The notes under the pieces were generated by a model. It ran no database searches. It was not told where the DNA came from and saw only the letters and a program-made list of their open reading frames with translations. A stretch of DNA of 64,000 bases from Streptomyces thinghirensis (GTDB lineage: Bacteria; Actinomycetota; Actinomycetia; Streptomycetales; Streptomycetaceae): NCBI GenBank assembly GCA_021502835.1, contig JAKFGP010000019.1, positions 14,905-78,904 on the forward strand, given 5' to 3'. How positions within the stretch are numbered: position 1 is the stretch's first letter; the number at the start of each line of letters is the position of its first letter. Positions 49,706 through 62,552 of this stretch are shown piece after piece. A program made the translations under genes and the position numbers.

Positions 49706-51400
49706 ATGACGACGGCCACGGAGCTGTTCCGCAGCGCACGGGACTTCCTGCTGGAACACCGCGGGACTACACCGCCGCCCACGAGGGCTTCACCTGGCCC
49801 CGCCCGGCGAGCACTTCAACTGGGCGCTGGACTGGTTCGACGTCATCGCTCGACGGCAAGGCGCGCACCGCCCCACATCGTCGAGGAGGACGGCTCTGAG
49901 GTCTGGTCTCCTTCGCCGATATATCCGCCCGCTCCGACCGGGTCGCGAACCGGCTGCGCGAGTGGGGCGTCGGCCCCGAGGACCGCGTCTCGTCATGCTC
50001 GGCAACCAGGCCGAACTGTGGAGACGGCGCTCGCGGCGGCGAAACCCGCGCCGCTTCACCGGCCACCCCGCTGCTCGGCCCCGCCGAATTCCTCCGCGAC
50101 TGCGTCGACCGCGAAGCCGGGTGAGCCATGTCGTCGTCCCACCGAGGGCACTGGCAAGTTCGCCGACGTACCCGGCGACTACACGCGCGTCGCGGTGGGC
50201 GGAACGACGAGCCCGGCTGGCGGCGTTACGAGGACGGTACGGCCTCCGACGCCTACCGCCCCCGACGGCCCCACTCCGCCGCCGACGGCCCGTTGATGCT
50301 GTACTTCACCTCGGGCACGACCTCCCGCCCCAAGCTGGTCGAGCACACCCACGTGTCGTACCCCGTCGGGCACCTGACGACCATGTACTGGATCGGGCTC
50401 AAGCCCGGCGCGAGCGTGCACCTGAACATCTCCTCGCCCGGGTGGGCCAAGCACGCCTGGTCGAACACTGTTCGCGCCGTGGAACGCCGAGGCGACCGTC
50501 TTCCTGTACAACTACACCCGGTTCGACGCGGCCCGGCTGATGGCCGAGATGGACCGGGCCGGTGATGACCGCCACCTTCTGCGCGCCGCCGACCGTGTGG
50601 GCGCATGCTCATCCAGGCCCCGATCTCACCCAGCTCGCCACCCCGCCGCGCGAGGTCGTCGCCGCCGGTGAGCCACCGAACCCCGAGGTGATCGAACTAG
50701 GTCCGCCGCTCTGGGGCAGGACCATCCGGGACGGCTTCCAGGAACAGACCGAGACCGCCGTCCAGGTCTCCAACAGCCCCGGCCAGGTGCTCAAGACCGG
50801 TCTCCATGGGCCGCCCCAGCCCCGGCTACCGCGTCGAGCGCTCGACCCGGTCACCGGCGCGCCCGGGCACCGGACGAGGGCGAGATCGCCCTGACCTGTC
50901 CGACCGCCCCGTCGGCCTGATGACCGGCTACCACGGCGACCCCGACCGCACCGCCGAAGGTGCCGATGGCTGGCGGCTACTACCACCGGCGACATCGGCG
51001 CCCGCGACGCCGACGGGTACCTGACGTACGTCGGCCGCAGCGACGCGACGTCTTCAAGGCCTCCGACTACAAGATCTTCCCCGTTCGAGCTGGAGAGCGC
51101 GCTGCCGCAGGCACGCCGGCGGTCGCCGAGGCCGCGGCCGTGCCCGCGCGCCGGACGAGCCGCGCCCGCGGTGCCGAAGGCGTACATCGTCCTGGCGGCC
51201 GGCTGGGGAGCCGGGCCCGGACATCGCGAAGGTGCTGTTCGAGCACTCCCACCCGGGACCCTTCGCCCCACAAGCGCGTCCGCCGCCTGGAGTTCGGCGA
51301 GCTGCCCAGACCGTCTCCCGGCAAGATCCGCCGCATCGAACTGCGCGAGGCCACGGCGGCGGGCTCGGATGCCGAGGAAGTACCGCGAGGAGGACTTCCG

Positions 51401-51404
<4 letters not shown>
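49706..51404 (+). CDS. AMP-dependent synthetase/ligase (acyl-CoA synthetase 1)
   Basis: Acid-activating enzyme of the ANL superfamily (acetyl/medium-chain acyl-CoA synthetase type). ATG 49706 follows a good ribosome site. The P-loop core motif appears as LMLYFTSGTTSRPKLVEHTH (residues ~195-215), then WAKHAWSN, and later a PPREVVAAGEPPNPEV stretch. The hinge and C-domain contain YYHTGDIGARDADGYLTYVG-like residues, DVFKASDYKI and the conserved C-terminal PSPGKIRRIELREATAA, which carries the catalytic lysine. It is one of the most error-dense genes in the window (frameshifts every 50-100 bases in the first half). Its stop overlaps the next start (GTGA). Confidence 0.75.
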
Positions 51405-53056
<1,652 letters not shown>

Positions 53057-53074
53057 CCGTACGGAGGTGACACG

Positions 53075-53746
53075 TCAGCCGGCCGTGGCGTCCAGCGCCA
53101 CGGCCGGCGCGTTGACCGGCGCGGCACACTCAAGGTTCGAGGACGAAGAGCGCGACGCCCAGCGGATCGGCGCGGGCGCGGGCCTCCTCGGCGTTACCCG
53201 GCGAGGGAGAAGTAGACGCAGGTCGCGGACTCCGCCATCGCGGTCAGCCCAGCACTCCACGTCCCGGGCCGAGGCCGGTCCCGCCGTCCGGATCCACCTG
53301 GACGACGATGCCGGGCGCGCCGGCGTCCGATGCCGGACAGCCAAGGCGCCGCTGCTCGGCGCGGCGGACGTCCCGGTGACCCAGCCCTGCGCAGATACAG
53401 GACGGCGGCGGTGACCCGCGTCGCGAGCGGTGCCGGATCGGGACGGCCCAGGTGGGCCGGAGACCCGCGTCCCGGGTGTGCGCCCCAACCGGCCGGTGGC
53501 CGCGCGGTCCACCGGCACGCACAGCACCGTCCCGCACGAGCAGCCCAGCTCCGGCCGGCCGCCATCGGCTCTCGGTCCCGCAGGCCGCGCAGCGTACGCC
53601 GATCCACTCCTCGTCCCACGTCCCGGTGGGTGACCGCGGTCGGCGACCTGCGCGGATCGAGCGCCGGGGCGACGGGCGCCCCGCACGCACAGGGATACGA
53701 CGGTGCCGTGTAGCGGTGCCGGCGCCCCGCAGGCGGTGCAGCACAC
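53075..53746 (-). CDS. Hypothetical zinc-ribbon-like protein
   Basis: Unrecognised protein of about 220 residues with at least three CxxC-type pairs: CCTACGAPAPLHGTVVSLCV at the N-terminus, then VRCAACGTESRW and LGCSCGTVLCVPVDR after a frameshift. A strand-rich part follows (RVTAAVLYLRRAG, VVQVDPDGGTGLGPG). Such cysteine pairs suggest zinc binding. The GTG at 53746 is the first start; an upstream ATA at ~53763, in the place of an ATG (S-E-T-I-S-V), may be a misread start. Frameshifts near 53680, 53545, 53400 and 53250. Converges with ligase 2. Function unknown. Confidence 0.5.
   Translation of the reverse strand: MCCTACGAPAPLHGTVVSLCVRGARRPGARSAQVADRGHPPGRGTRSGSAYAARPAGPRADGGRPELGCSCGTVLCVPVDRAATGRLGRTPGTRVSGPPGPSRSGTARDAGHRRRPVSAQGWVTGTSAAPSSGALAVRHRTPARPASSSRWIRTAGPASARDVECWADRDGGVRDLRLLLPRRVTPRRPAPAPIRWASRSSSSNLECAAPVNAPAVALDATAG
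53078..53108. terminator. Hairpin terminator between convergent genes
   Basis: Perfect 13-bp inverted repeat GCCGGCCGTGGCG / CGCCACGGCCGGC with a 5-nt loop, just after the stop of acyl-CoA ligase 2 (53056). It overlaps the last codons of the convergent zinc-ribbon gene, so it can serve both transcripts. Confidence 0.75.
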
Positions 53747-53813
53747 CGAGATGGTCTCGGATATGGCCCTATCGTCCCTCTCTTGACGACCCTCCGCTGC
53801 CCACTTACATTAC

Positions 53814-53861
53814 TTCCAGATCGTAGAAAACAAATTTCGCTATACGGAAGTTGCTACGGAA
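53814..53861 (+). promoter_or_regulatory. Operator sites upstream of gcl
   Basis: Two TTCC/GGAA-type sites lie 56-103 bases before the gcl start: TTCCAGATCGTAGAAA (53814-53829) and TTTCGCTATACGGAA (53835-53849). A further TACGGAAG at 53855-53862 is a direct repeat of the second site's right half (53843-53850). The surrounding sequence is AT-rich, like a promoter. The type of palindrome resembles IclR-family operators such as those controlling allantoin and glyoxylate genes. The regulator is inferred. Confidence 0.55.
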
Positions 53862-53916
53862 GAGCTCACCGCGGGCGACGGGCGTGCGAATCCGAAAGCC
53901 GGAGCAGGAGTACTCG

Positions 53917-55725
<1,809 letters not shown>

Positions 55726-55732
55726 CACCTCG

Positions 55733-55767
55733 AGAGCGGCCCTCGTTCCCGACGGACGGGCCGCTCT
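55733..55767. terminator. Hairpin terminator after gcl
   Basis: Inverted repeat AGAGCGGCCC / GGGCCGCTCT, 10 bp, with a 15-nt loop. It starts eight bases after the gcl stop and lies before the stop of the convergent TIGR04222 gene. Confidence 0.7.
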
Positions 55768-55792
55768 TCGCGTGCCCTGCCGCGCTTCCCGC

Positions 55793-56447
55793 TCAGTCAC
55801 CGCCGCCACCACCTCCGCCCCCGCCACCGCAGTAGTACGCCATGCCGCCTCCCGAGCCGCTTCCGCGTTCGGGCGGTGAGTGCTTGAGCAGGCCCTTGTC
55901 CGCCACCTCCACCCGGTCGGTGAGCCCGGCCCGCAGAGCGAAGCGGGGCAGCAGGACGCGCAGGGCGGCCACGTCGTGCAGGGCGACGGCGAGCAGCCTG
56001 TCGTCGGCCGTCAGACCGCGTCGGCTCGCGGGCGGCGGATGCGCTCCCGCAGGGCCCGCACCCGGCGGCGGGCGGCAATGGGTCGGACCGAGCAGCGGGT
56101 AGCGCAGCAGCCCGGCCTCCGCCAGCGGGATGCGCGTCAGCGCCACCGCCAGGCGGATGTCCGGGTGCCGGGTCAGCCTCCTTGGCGTGAGGGGCTCGTG
56201 GAGGGAGCCCCACACCGCCTCCGCCAGCGGCGGGAGGGGCACCGCGCCGCCCCCGGCCCCGACGACAGGGCCCGTACGGTGCCGGGCGGGCCGGCGTCCA
56301 GGGCACCGCGCAGATACAGGTCCACCACGGCGACGGTCACGGCGGCACGGGGCCGCCCCGCAACAGCGCGACCTCGTGCGGTGCGAGCCGGACCGTCCTG
56401 TCGCCGTGACCGTCGCCGTGCCTGCCGTCGTCCCTGTCGTCGCCCAT
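55793..56447 (-). CDS. TIGR04222-domain membrane-associated protein with Gly-rich C-terminus
   Basis: Protein of the actinobacterial TIGR04222 type. ATG 56447 begins MGDDRDDGRHGDGHGDR. Family core: RLAPHEVALLRGGPRAAVTV (start), VDLYLRGALDAGPPGTVRAL and LPPLAEAVWGSLHEPLTPRR. The middle contains LAVALTRIPLAEAGLLRYPL. The C-terminus is a short poly-Gly tail (YYCGGGGGGGGGGD), typical of the family. Frameshifts near 56345, 56265, 56175 and 56065. Function unknown. It converges on gcl. Confidence 0.65.
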
Positions 56448-56514
56448 GAGACCACCCCCGAGAGCACCCCGTGTGCCTGGGGTTGTGCCCGCTGCCGGGG
56501 ACGCCTACGCGCGT

Positions 56515-56763
56515 TCAGCCCTCGTGGTGCTCGTGGTGCTCGTGCAGTCCTGGCCAGTTGTCCGCCGCCGCCCCGCCACTCGACCAGCTCGCTCTCCGCC
56601 ACGTCGGTCACGTACAGGTCGGCCAGCCGCAGCAGCTCGGCGACGTCGTCGACGTGCGAGGCGACGCCCAGCGTCTCGTCACCGGAGGTGACCCGGCGGG
56701 AACCGTCGAGTGCGGGGAGAGGACCACGATGCGCGGATGCTCGGGTGGGTGTGCCGTTGCCAT
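56515..56763 (-). CDS. Small hypothetical protein
   Basis: About 82 residues. MATAHPPEHPRIVVLSPHST starts it, followed after a frameshift by GDETLGVASHVDDVAELLRL, and it ends in a His/Glu-rich tail (WPGLHEHHEHHEG) that could bind metal. ESELVEWRGGG resembles proteins of unknown function found with TIGR04222 genes. Not otherwise recognised. The frame must shift near 56670 and 56555 to reach the stop 56515-56517. Confidence 0.5.
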
Positions 56764-57206
56764 GCCTTCAGGTTGCTGCGCGGACAGCCGATCCGCACTC
56801 CCGGCGAACGCCGAGAAGCGCCGGATGCGGGACCGTCCGCATCCGGCGCTTCTCAGCCGGTGAAGGTTCTTCACGTGCTGTCACGTGGTGTCCGTCCGAC
56901 AGCGCGCGAGGCTGGGCGCGACAGGTCGTTCGCGCCGCCGGACGGAGTTTTCGGCCTCTTCTCGCGAAGGGGCGGGTGGTGGCTGGGACCGTGGGTGGTG
57001 CGACGGGTCCGGAACGCCGCTCCCTCGTGGTCGTAGGAGAAGCGTCCGGGCTCTTCACCACCGCACTGGCTCGCAGGCCGCCGCGTGTCCTCGCCCTGCT
57101 CGCGCCGGCACCGGGCGGCCACCCCTCATCCGGGCCGCTCCGGCGCCTGCGCGGGCCGCGCGCACGGTCCCGGCCTCCCCGCCGGGTCCGCGCGCGAGCC
57201 GGTGGA
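56764..57206. other. Intergenic stretch, no gene recognised
   Basis: 443 bases between a small gene and the end of catalase (both on the minus strand). It contains a strong hairpin at 56813-56854 and a pair of CACGTG-type elements near 56875-56890. Open frames here have no recognisable start or homology. Confidence 0.4.
56813..56854. terminator. Long hairpin, probable terminator downstream of catalase
   Basis: Perfect inverted repeat with 18-bp arms (GAGAAGCGCCGGATGCGG and its complement) around a 6-nt loop GACCGT. It lies 350 bases downstream of the catalase stop and 50 bases before the start of the next minus-strand gene, so it is likely to end the catalase transcript. Confidence 0.65.
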
Positions 57207-58688
57207 TCAGTCCTCGCGCAGGGCGCGGACCGCCTCCTCCACATCGCTTGCCGTACCACAGTGTCGGCGGCGTGGAAGTGCGCGAGGTTCTTCTCGACCA
57301 CGTCGTTGCGGGAGACCTGGGACAGGCCGCCGGCGATGTTCGCGATCAGGCGCTTCTTCTCGTCCTCGGACATCAGGCGGAACAACTCGCCCGCCTGGAA
57401 GAAGTCGTCGTCCTTGGTGTGCTGCGGCGCCTCGTGGGTGCCGGTGTGGCCGGACACCGCGAGCGGGGCCGCCAGCGGACGGCCGGTCTCGACCGGGCCG
57501 TCGTAGGAGTTCGGCTCGTAGTTCTTGGCGCCGCGGCCCTGCGCGTTGGCGGCCATCAGACCGTCGCGGCCGTAGTTGTCCGCGCCGCCGGGCACCGCCT
57601 TCGGGGCGTTCACCGCGAGCTGGGTGTGGTTGACGCCCAGGCGGTAGCGGTGCGCGTCCGCGTAGGCGAACAGGCGGCCCTGGAGCATCTTGTCGGGGAG
57701 GGGCCGATGCCCGGAACGAAGTTGTTCGGGGAGAACGCGGCCTGCTCGACCTCGGCGAAGACGTTGTCCGGGTTGCAGGTCCAGCACCAGCCGGCCCACG
57801 CGCTTGAGCGGGTAGTCGGCGTGCGGCCACACCTTGGTCACGTCGAACGGGTTGAAGCGGTAGTTCGCCGCCTCGGCCACCGGCATCAACTGCACGTGCA
57901 GCGTCCAGGACGGGTACACGCCCTCGCTCGATCGCCTGCACCAGGTCCGTCTGGTGCGAGGTCGGGTCCTCGCCCGCGAGCTTCGCGGCCTCGTCGGCGG
58001 TCAGGCAGCGGATGCCCTGGTCCGTCTTGAAGTGGTACTTGACGAAGAAGGACTCGCCCTTGGCGTTCGTCCACTGGTAGGTGTGCGAGCCGAAGCCGTC
58101 CATGTGGCGGTACGACGCCGGGATGCCGCGGTCGCCCATCAGCCAGGTGATCTGGTGCGTGGCCTCGCGGGGAGTGCGCCCAGAAGTCGAAGACGTTGTC
58201 CGGCTCCTGACGGCCCGAGAACGGGTCGCGCTTCTGCGAGTGGATGAAGTCGGGGAACTTGATCGGGTCCTTGATGAAGAACACCGGGGTGTTGCTGCCG
58301 ACGAGGTCGTAGCGTTCTCTTCGGTGTAGAACTTCAGCGCGAAGCCGCGGCGGGTCGCGGATCGCGTCCGCGCCGCCCAGCGAGTCGGCCACGGTGGAGA
58401 AGCGCAGGAAGACCTCGGGTGCGCTTGCCGACGGTGTTCAGGAAGTCGGCGTGCGTGTAGTCGGTGACGTCGTCGGTCACCCTCGAAGTGGCCTGTAGGC
58501 GCCGGAACCGCGGCGTGCACCACGCGCTCCGGGATGCGCTCGCGGTTGAAGCGGGCCAGCTTCGATGAGGTGCTGGTCCTGGATCAGGAGGGGGCCGCCG
58601 ATGCCGGCGGAGGCGGAGTTCTGCTGTTCGCGACCGGGGCGCCGGACTCCGTGGTGAGAGTCCGCGTCGTGAGCACGCGCTGCGACAT
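57207..58688 (-). CDS. Monofunctional haem catalase
   Basis: Clade-3-type catalase that splits hydrogen peroxide, about 490 residues. It begins [20 protein letters not shown]. The catalytic His region reads [10 protein letters not shown] followed by frame-broken GSGAYGHFE-like residues. Further motifs are [80 protein letters not shown], and the haem-Tyr region [20 protein letters not shown]. Ends with [11 protein letters not shown]. Frameshifts near 57275, 57710, 57790, 57920, 58165, 58315, 58345, 58425 and 58470. Placed among glyoxylate genes, so peroxide from uricase may be its substrate. Confidence 0.9.
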
Positions 58689-58713
58689 CGGGGACCTTCC
58701 GTGCGAGTGGTCA

Positions 58714-58740
58714 GCGGAAAACTGTTTCCGCTTCGTGGAG
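58714..58740 (-). promoter_or_regulatory. Palindromic operator upstream of catalase
   Basis: Perfect palindrome GCGGAAA-ACTG-TTTCCGC (58714-58731), 26 bases upstream of the catalase ATG. Its right part, TTTCCGCTTCGTGGAG (58725-58740), also matches the TTCCGCTTCATCGGAA site before hyi. Probably a shared repressor site of the glyoxylate cluster. Confidence 0.6.
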
Positions 58741-58866
58741 CCTAAGTTCGGGTGACATGCACGTCAACAGTTTGTTGAAGTGGGTTCCGGGTGGCGTCGC
58801 CGCTCGGGCGCGACAGGACAGGTGTCAGCGACGGCGCCACCCGGAGGTCTCGTGAGGTGCCCGCGG

Positions 58867-59760
58867 TCAGACCTGGGCGCCGGACAGGCGCTCCACGGCC
58901 CGCAGCAGGGGCCGAGTGGTCCAGGCCGCCGTCACCCTGGGCGCGCAGCGAGGCGACCAGCTGGGCGACCGTGGCGCCGACCGGCAGCGCGGCGCCGACG
59001 TTGCGGGCGGCGTCGGTGACGATGCCCATGTCCTTGTGGTGCAGGTCGATGCGGAAGCCCGGCTTGAAGTCGCGGTTCAGGAAGTTGTCCTTCTTCCGCG
59101 TCAGCACGGTCGAGCCGGCCAGGCCGCCGTTGAGGACGTCGAGGGCGGCCTTCAGGTCCACGCCCCACTTCTCCAGGAAGACCACGGCCTCGGCGCACGC
59201 CTGGATGTTCACGGCGACGATCAGCTGGTTGGCGGCCTTCGGCCTGACCTGAGCCGTGCGGACCGCACAGCACGATGGTCTTGCCCAGCGCCTCCAGGAG
59301 CGGCTTGGCTCGTCGAAAGCCTCGGCCTGCTCACCGGCCGACCATATGGACAGCACGGCCTCGATGGTACCGGCCTCCGCCGGAGACGGGGGCGTCCAGG
59401 ACGCGGATGCCCTTGTCCTTCGCGGCCTTCGCGAGGTCGACGGAGGTCTGCGGGGTGATCGAGGACATGTCGACCAGCAGCGCGCCGGACTTCGCGTTCT
59501 CCAGGATGCCGTCGGGGCCGTAGGCGATGGCCTCGACCTGCGGCGCTATCGCGGGCACCATGGTGACGACGACGTCCGCGTTTCGCGCACGGCCTCGGCG
59601 ATGGAGCCGGCCACGAGCCGCCGGCGGCGGACAGACGGTCCAGCTTCTCCTGCTCCAGCGTGAAGCCGGTGACCTGGCAACCCGCCTTGATCAGGTTCTC
59701 CGACATGGGGGATCCCATGATGCCGAGACCGATCCAGGCGACCTTGGGAAGCGTGCTCAT
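58867..59760 (-). CDS. glxR: 2-hydroxy-3-oxopropionate (tartronate semialdehyde) reductase
   Basis: Reduces tartronate semialdehyde, the product of Gcl, to glycerate. Beta-hydroxyacid dehydrogenase fold: MSTLPKVAWIGLGIMGSPMS with the NAD(P) loop, then VVVTMVPAIAPQVEAIAYGP-like residues, SGALLVDMSSITPQTSVDLA, and DAPVSG (frame-shifted after G). Catalytic Lys/Asn region appears as AANQLIVAVNIQACAEAVVF, followed by GSTVLTRKKDNFLNRDFKPG. It ends AVERLSGAQV. About 296 residues. ATG 59760. Frameshifts near 59590, 59380, 59310, 59250 and 58910. Placed downstream of hyi on the same strand. Confidence 0.9.
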
Positions 59761-59810
59761 GATGGATGCCTCTCTGAAAATCTCTGGAAAGTTCCTGCGG
59801 TAATGTACGC

Positions 59811-60687
59811 TCAGCGGGCCGCGCGGCCTCGGCGGGCAGCCAGGAGAAGGCCTCGGCGCTGGGGTCGCCTCCGCCCGCTTGCGACTCCAGGCCGACCCAG
59901 CCGTCGTAACCGGTCTCCTCAGCTGGTCGAGCAGCTCGTCCGGCGGGAGGGAGCCCGCGCTCCGGCGCCTGGCGCCGGAGTTAGCTGGCGATCTGCACGT
60001 GGCCGGTCTTCGCGGCGTACCGCTCGATCACCCGGCGGCAGGTCCTCGCCGTTCATGGACAGGTGGTAGAGGTCCATGAGGGAACTTGATGTTGCCGAGT
60101 CCGGTGGCCTCGTGGACCTTGTCGACGACCTCGATCGCGGCCGGCGCCGAGACCAGCGGGTACAGCGGCGACTCGGGCTTGTTGAGCGCCTCGACCAGCG
60201 CAGGATCCCGCGCCGATCCGGTCGACCGCGCGGCGGCCAGACCAGGTTCTCCAGCGCGGCTGTCTTGCCCGGCGCCGGCCGTCCACGCCCTCGACGCGGT
60301 TGCCGTACAGGGCGTTGAGCGCCGTGCAGCCCAGCGACTTCGCGAAGTCGGCGGCCACGCGTCGATGTTGGCGCGCGGAACCGGTCCGACCTCCTCGCCG
60401 GGGACCGACAGGGCGCCGCGGCCGGGGCCCGGCAGCTTCCCGGCGTAGGTTCAGCCTCGGTGAGTTGGACGCCCGCGTCCCCGATGATGCCTCTTCTTCA
60501 GGCCGTCGAGCTCGGACTGCTCGGGGAGGGGGGAGTCGATCCAGGGCCACCACAGCTCGACCGCGGTGAAGCCGCGGCGCGGCGGCGGCCGCGACGCCCA
60601 GGAGCGGGAGTTCCGAGAAGAGGATCAGGACAGGTTGATCGTTGAAGCGCTGGTCTGGTGGCGGTGCTCAACTTAAAACCTGGCATC
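59811..60687 (-). CDS. hyi: Hydroxypyruvate isomerase
   Basis: TIM-barrel isomerase interconverting hydroxypyruvate and tartronate semialdehyde. Seen in pieces: RFN-VNLS-ILFSELPLLGV at the N-terminus, FTAVELWWPWIDSPL with the barrel start, DFAKSLGCTALNALYGNRVE and the C-terminal region FSWLPAE with RAAR. About 280 residues. The start is uncertain (an ATG at about 60687 followed by MPGFKLSTATRP, or a start closer to RFN at 60640). The gene is very frame-broken between 59890 and 60630. The order hyi-glxR-katalase on the minus strand suggests one transcript. Confidence 0.8.
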
Positions 60688-60742
60688 GTGGGTGCGCGCC
60701 CCTCCGTTTCGATCGTGTCCCGCATCCGCCGTACCGTCTCTT

Positions 60743-60758
60743 TTCCGCTTCATCGGAA
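60743..60758 (-). promoter_or_regulatory. Palindromic operator upstream of hyi
   Basis: TTCCGCTTCATCGGAA, a perfect 5-6-5 palindrome TTCCG-N6-CGGAA, located 55 bases before the proposed hyi start and about 94 bases before the divergent HTH-regulator gene. Related sites occur upstream of gcl and catalase. Confidence 0.65.
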
Positions 60759-60851
60759 GATTGCCGTCGGTCGGCGGAGCTTGTCAAGAGGGGGTGGCGG
60801 AAACGGTCACCGCAAGCGTTAGGTTGACCGGGTGCGATTGAGAAGGAGTTC

Positions 60852-61505
60852 ACGACCGAGCCCTTCGACCTGGAAGAGGCACCCGCAGCACGCGGTGTGG
60901 TGGCCCGAGGTCGCCGAGCCAGCGGCGCTGACGAGGTCGACGTCGGCCTGTCGGCAAACACCGCCGGCGCGGTGCCGGACGCGGTACTTCACCGCCGTGG
61001 ACGCAAGTTGCTGTGCCGGTCCCTGGAGGCGGGCGCCACCAGGATCTCGCTCCAGTGAAACGTGGTCGAGTGAGTAGCGCGGGCGGGGAGGGGTGAGCGG
61101 CAGACCGCCGGGGGAGGAGCCCTTCATCGCGGCCGTGAAACCCCTGGTCGACGCCATCGGCGGCGAGATACTCCCGCCGGACGAGGCCGGCCAGGACGAC
61201 GTGGTGCCTCCTGGGAGGGCGCCGATGTCGCGTCGCCGTGCGCCTGCCGCAGCTCGCCGACTCCCTGGACCACATCCTGGCCGCCATGGAGCGACGGAGG
61301 GCAGGCCGCCGGTCGAGCTCGACCGGCGGAGTACAGGAGGTCGTGCGCACCCTGGAGGCGCGTGGCGCCTTCTCCGTGCGACACGGCGTGGAGACCGTCG
61401 TGGGCGCACTCCCGGTGTCAGCCGGTTCACCGTGTACAACTACCTCAACCGCGAGAAGGTGCCCGCGACCGAGAACCGGCGCCCGGACCAGGCACGACCT
61501 CATGA
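60852..61505 (+). CDS. HTH_22-type (DauR/YheO-like) transcriptional regulator
   Basis: Regulator of about 210 residues. C-terminal HTH is clear: KQEVVRTLEARGAFSVRHGV with ALGVSRFTVYNYLNREKV, the VSRFTVYNYL recognition helix of HTH_22. The N-terminal part is less clear: TTEPFDLEEAPAA, VDVGLSANTAGAVPDAVLH and GEEPFIAAVKPLVDAIGGEI. AGAAGGAG lies upstream of an ACG at 60852, in the usual position of ATG; a sequence error at the start is likely. Frameshifts near 60885, 60940, 61000, 61060, 61235 and 61330. It is divergent from hyi and next to uric-acid genes, so it may control them. Confidence 0.6.
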
Positions 61506-61511
61506 ACGGCG

Positions 61512-61540
61512 AGCCGCCGTCCGGTTACCGGGCGGCGGCT
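61512..61540. terminator. Hairpin terminator after the HTH gene
   Basis: Stem-loop with 13-bp arms (AGCCGCCGTCCGG / CCGGGCGGCGGCT, one G-T wobble pair) and a TTA loop, followed by TTCGTTA. It lies directly after the end of the HTH-regulator gene. Confidence 0.65.
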
Positions 61541-61636
61541 TTCGTTACCCCGAATTTTTCACCGTGCGTTGACGGCTTGTTTCCGAGGGCGTTAGCTATC
61601 GGCACGCCCGTTCAGTTAAGGCCACGGGAGGCTCCC

Positions 61637-62146
61637 GTGACGTCCACTTCCGCGTCGGGCCCGGCCTGCTTCAACACCCTCGAGGAGTCCGGGCGGCACT
61701 CGCGGAACTCCAGGAGGCGTGTGCCCTCCACGGCGTGGGCCCGGCAAACGCTCGCCGCCCGCCCCTTCGCCACCCCCGAGGACCTGTACACCGCCAGTGA
61801 CGCGCCGCCATGGCCGAGCTGACGGCGGACGACCTCGCGGAGGCGATGGCCGGGCATCCGCCGATCGGCCGCCCTGGGCCGGGCGACCCGACCCTCGTCC
61901 CGCGAGCAGGCGGGAATGGCCGGCGCCGCCGAGGAACTCAAGGCGGAGATGCTCGAACTCAACCTGGCCTATCAGGAGAAGTTCGGCCACGTCTTCATCT
62001 GCGCCACCGGCCGGACCGGCGAGTTGACAGGGACGCGGTCAAGGAGCGGATCGGCAACTCGCTCGAGCAGGAGCGCGAGATCGTCCGCGCCGAACCGGGA
62101 AGATCAACGGCATCCGCCTGTCCTGTTCGTCGAACAGGACGCCTGA
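61637..62146 (+). CDS. OHCU decarboxylase (2-oxo-4-hydroxy-4-carboxy-5-ureidoimidazoline decarboxylase)
   Basis: Last step of uric acid to (S)-allantoin conversion. GTG 61637 follows GGGAGG. The product starts VTSTSASGPACFNTLEESG. Family residues: the catalytic His in GHPPIGRP, then SREQAGMAGAAEELKAEMLE after a frameshift, NLAYQEKFGHVFICATGRTG and RIGNSLEQEREIVRAEPGK. About 170 residues, as usual. Frameshifts near 61695, 61740, 61800, 61890, 62030 and 62100. It forms a urate operon with the next two genes. Confidence 0.87.
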
Positions 62147-62149
62147 CCA

Positions 62150-62545
62150 TGGCGGCCCAGCATCACCGCCTCCGTGTCCACGCACACTTGGACACCAGCG
62201 TCGTACGCCCCGCCGAGGTCGTATCGTCCGCCCGCGCCGCCCGCGCGGGCAGCGAGGCGGATTGGCAGACGCTCGGCGGCTCCGCGACCGACGCCGACGG
62301 CCGGCAGGACCTCCCGGCACTGCCGGAGGGCACCACACATCGCAATGGGCTGATTGAGACCGAGACGTACCTCGCCAAGAAAACGCCGCGGCCCAGCAGG
62401 ACGCCCCGCGCGCCCGGGACAGCGAGAACGGCCGGCCGTTCTTCCCCGAGGTCACCATCACCTTCGCGGTGGTGCCCGGGAGCACTACCACGTTCCGCTG
62501 CTGCTCAACCCGTTCGGCCATACCTGCTTACCGAGGGAAAGCTGA
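62150..62545 (+). CDS. 5-hydroxyisourate hydrolase (transthyretin-like)
   Basis: Hydrolyses 5-hydroxyisourate, the uricase product, to OHCU. Reads MAAQHHRLRVHAHLDTSVVR; in other frames VSTHTLDTS, the family start, can be formed. Then GSEADWQTLGGSATDADGR, TETYLAKK, FPEVTITFAVV and HYHVPLLLNPFGH. C-terminal signature Y-R-G-S is recovered if two A bases at about 62536-62540 are ignored. About 130 residues. ATG 62150 comes just after the OHCU stop. Frameshifts near 62180, 62245, 62345 and 62475. Confidence 0.85.
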
Positions 62546-62552
62546 CCGACAC

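Noticed and set aside
56875..56890. CACGTG elements as a regulatory site
   Set aside because: Short palindromes of this type occur by chance in GC-rich DNA and no gene start lies nearby.
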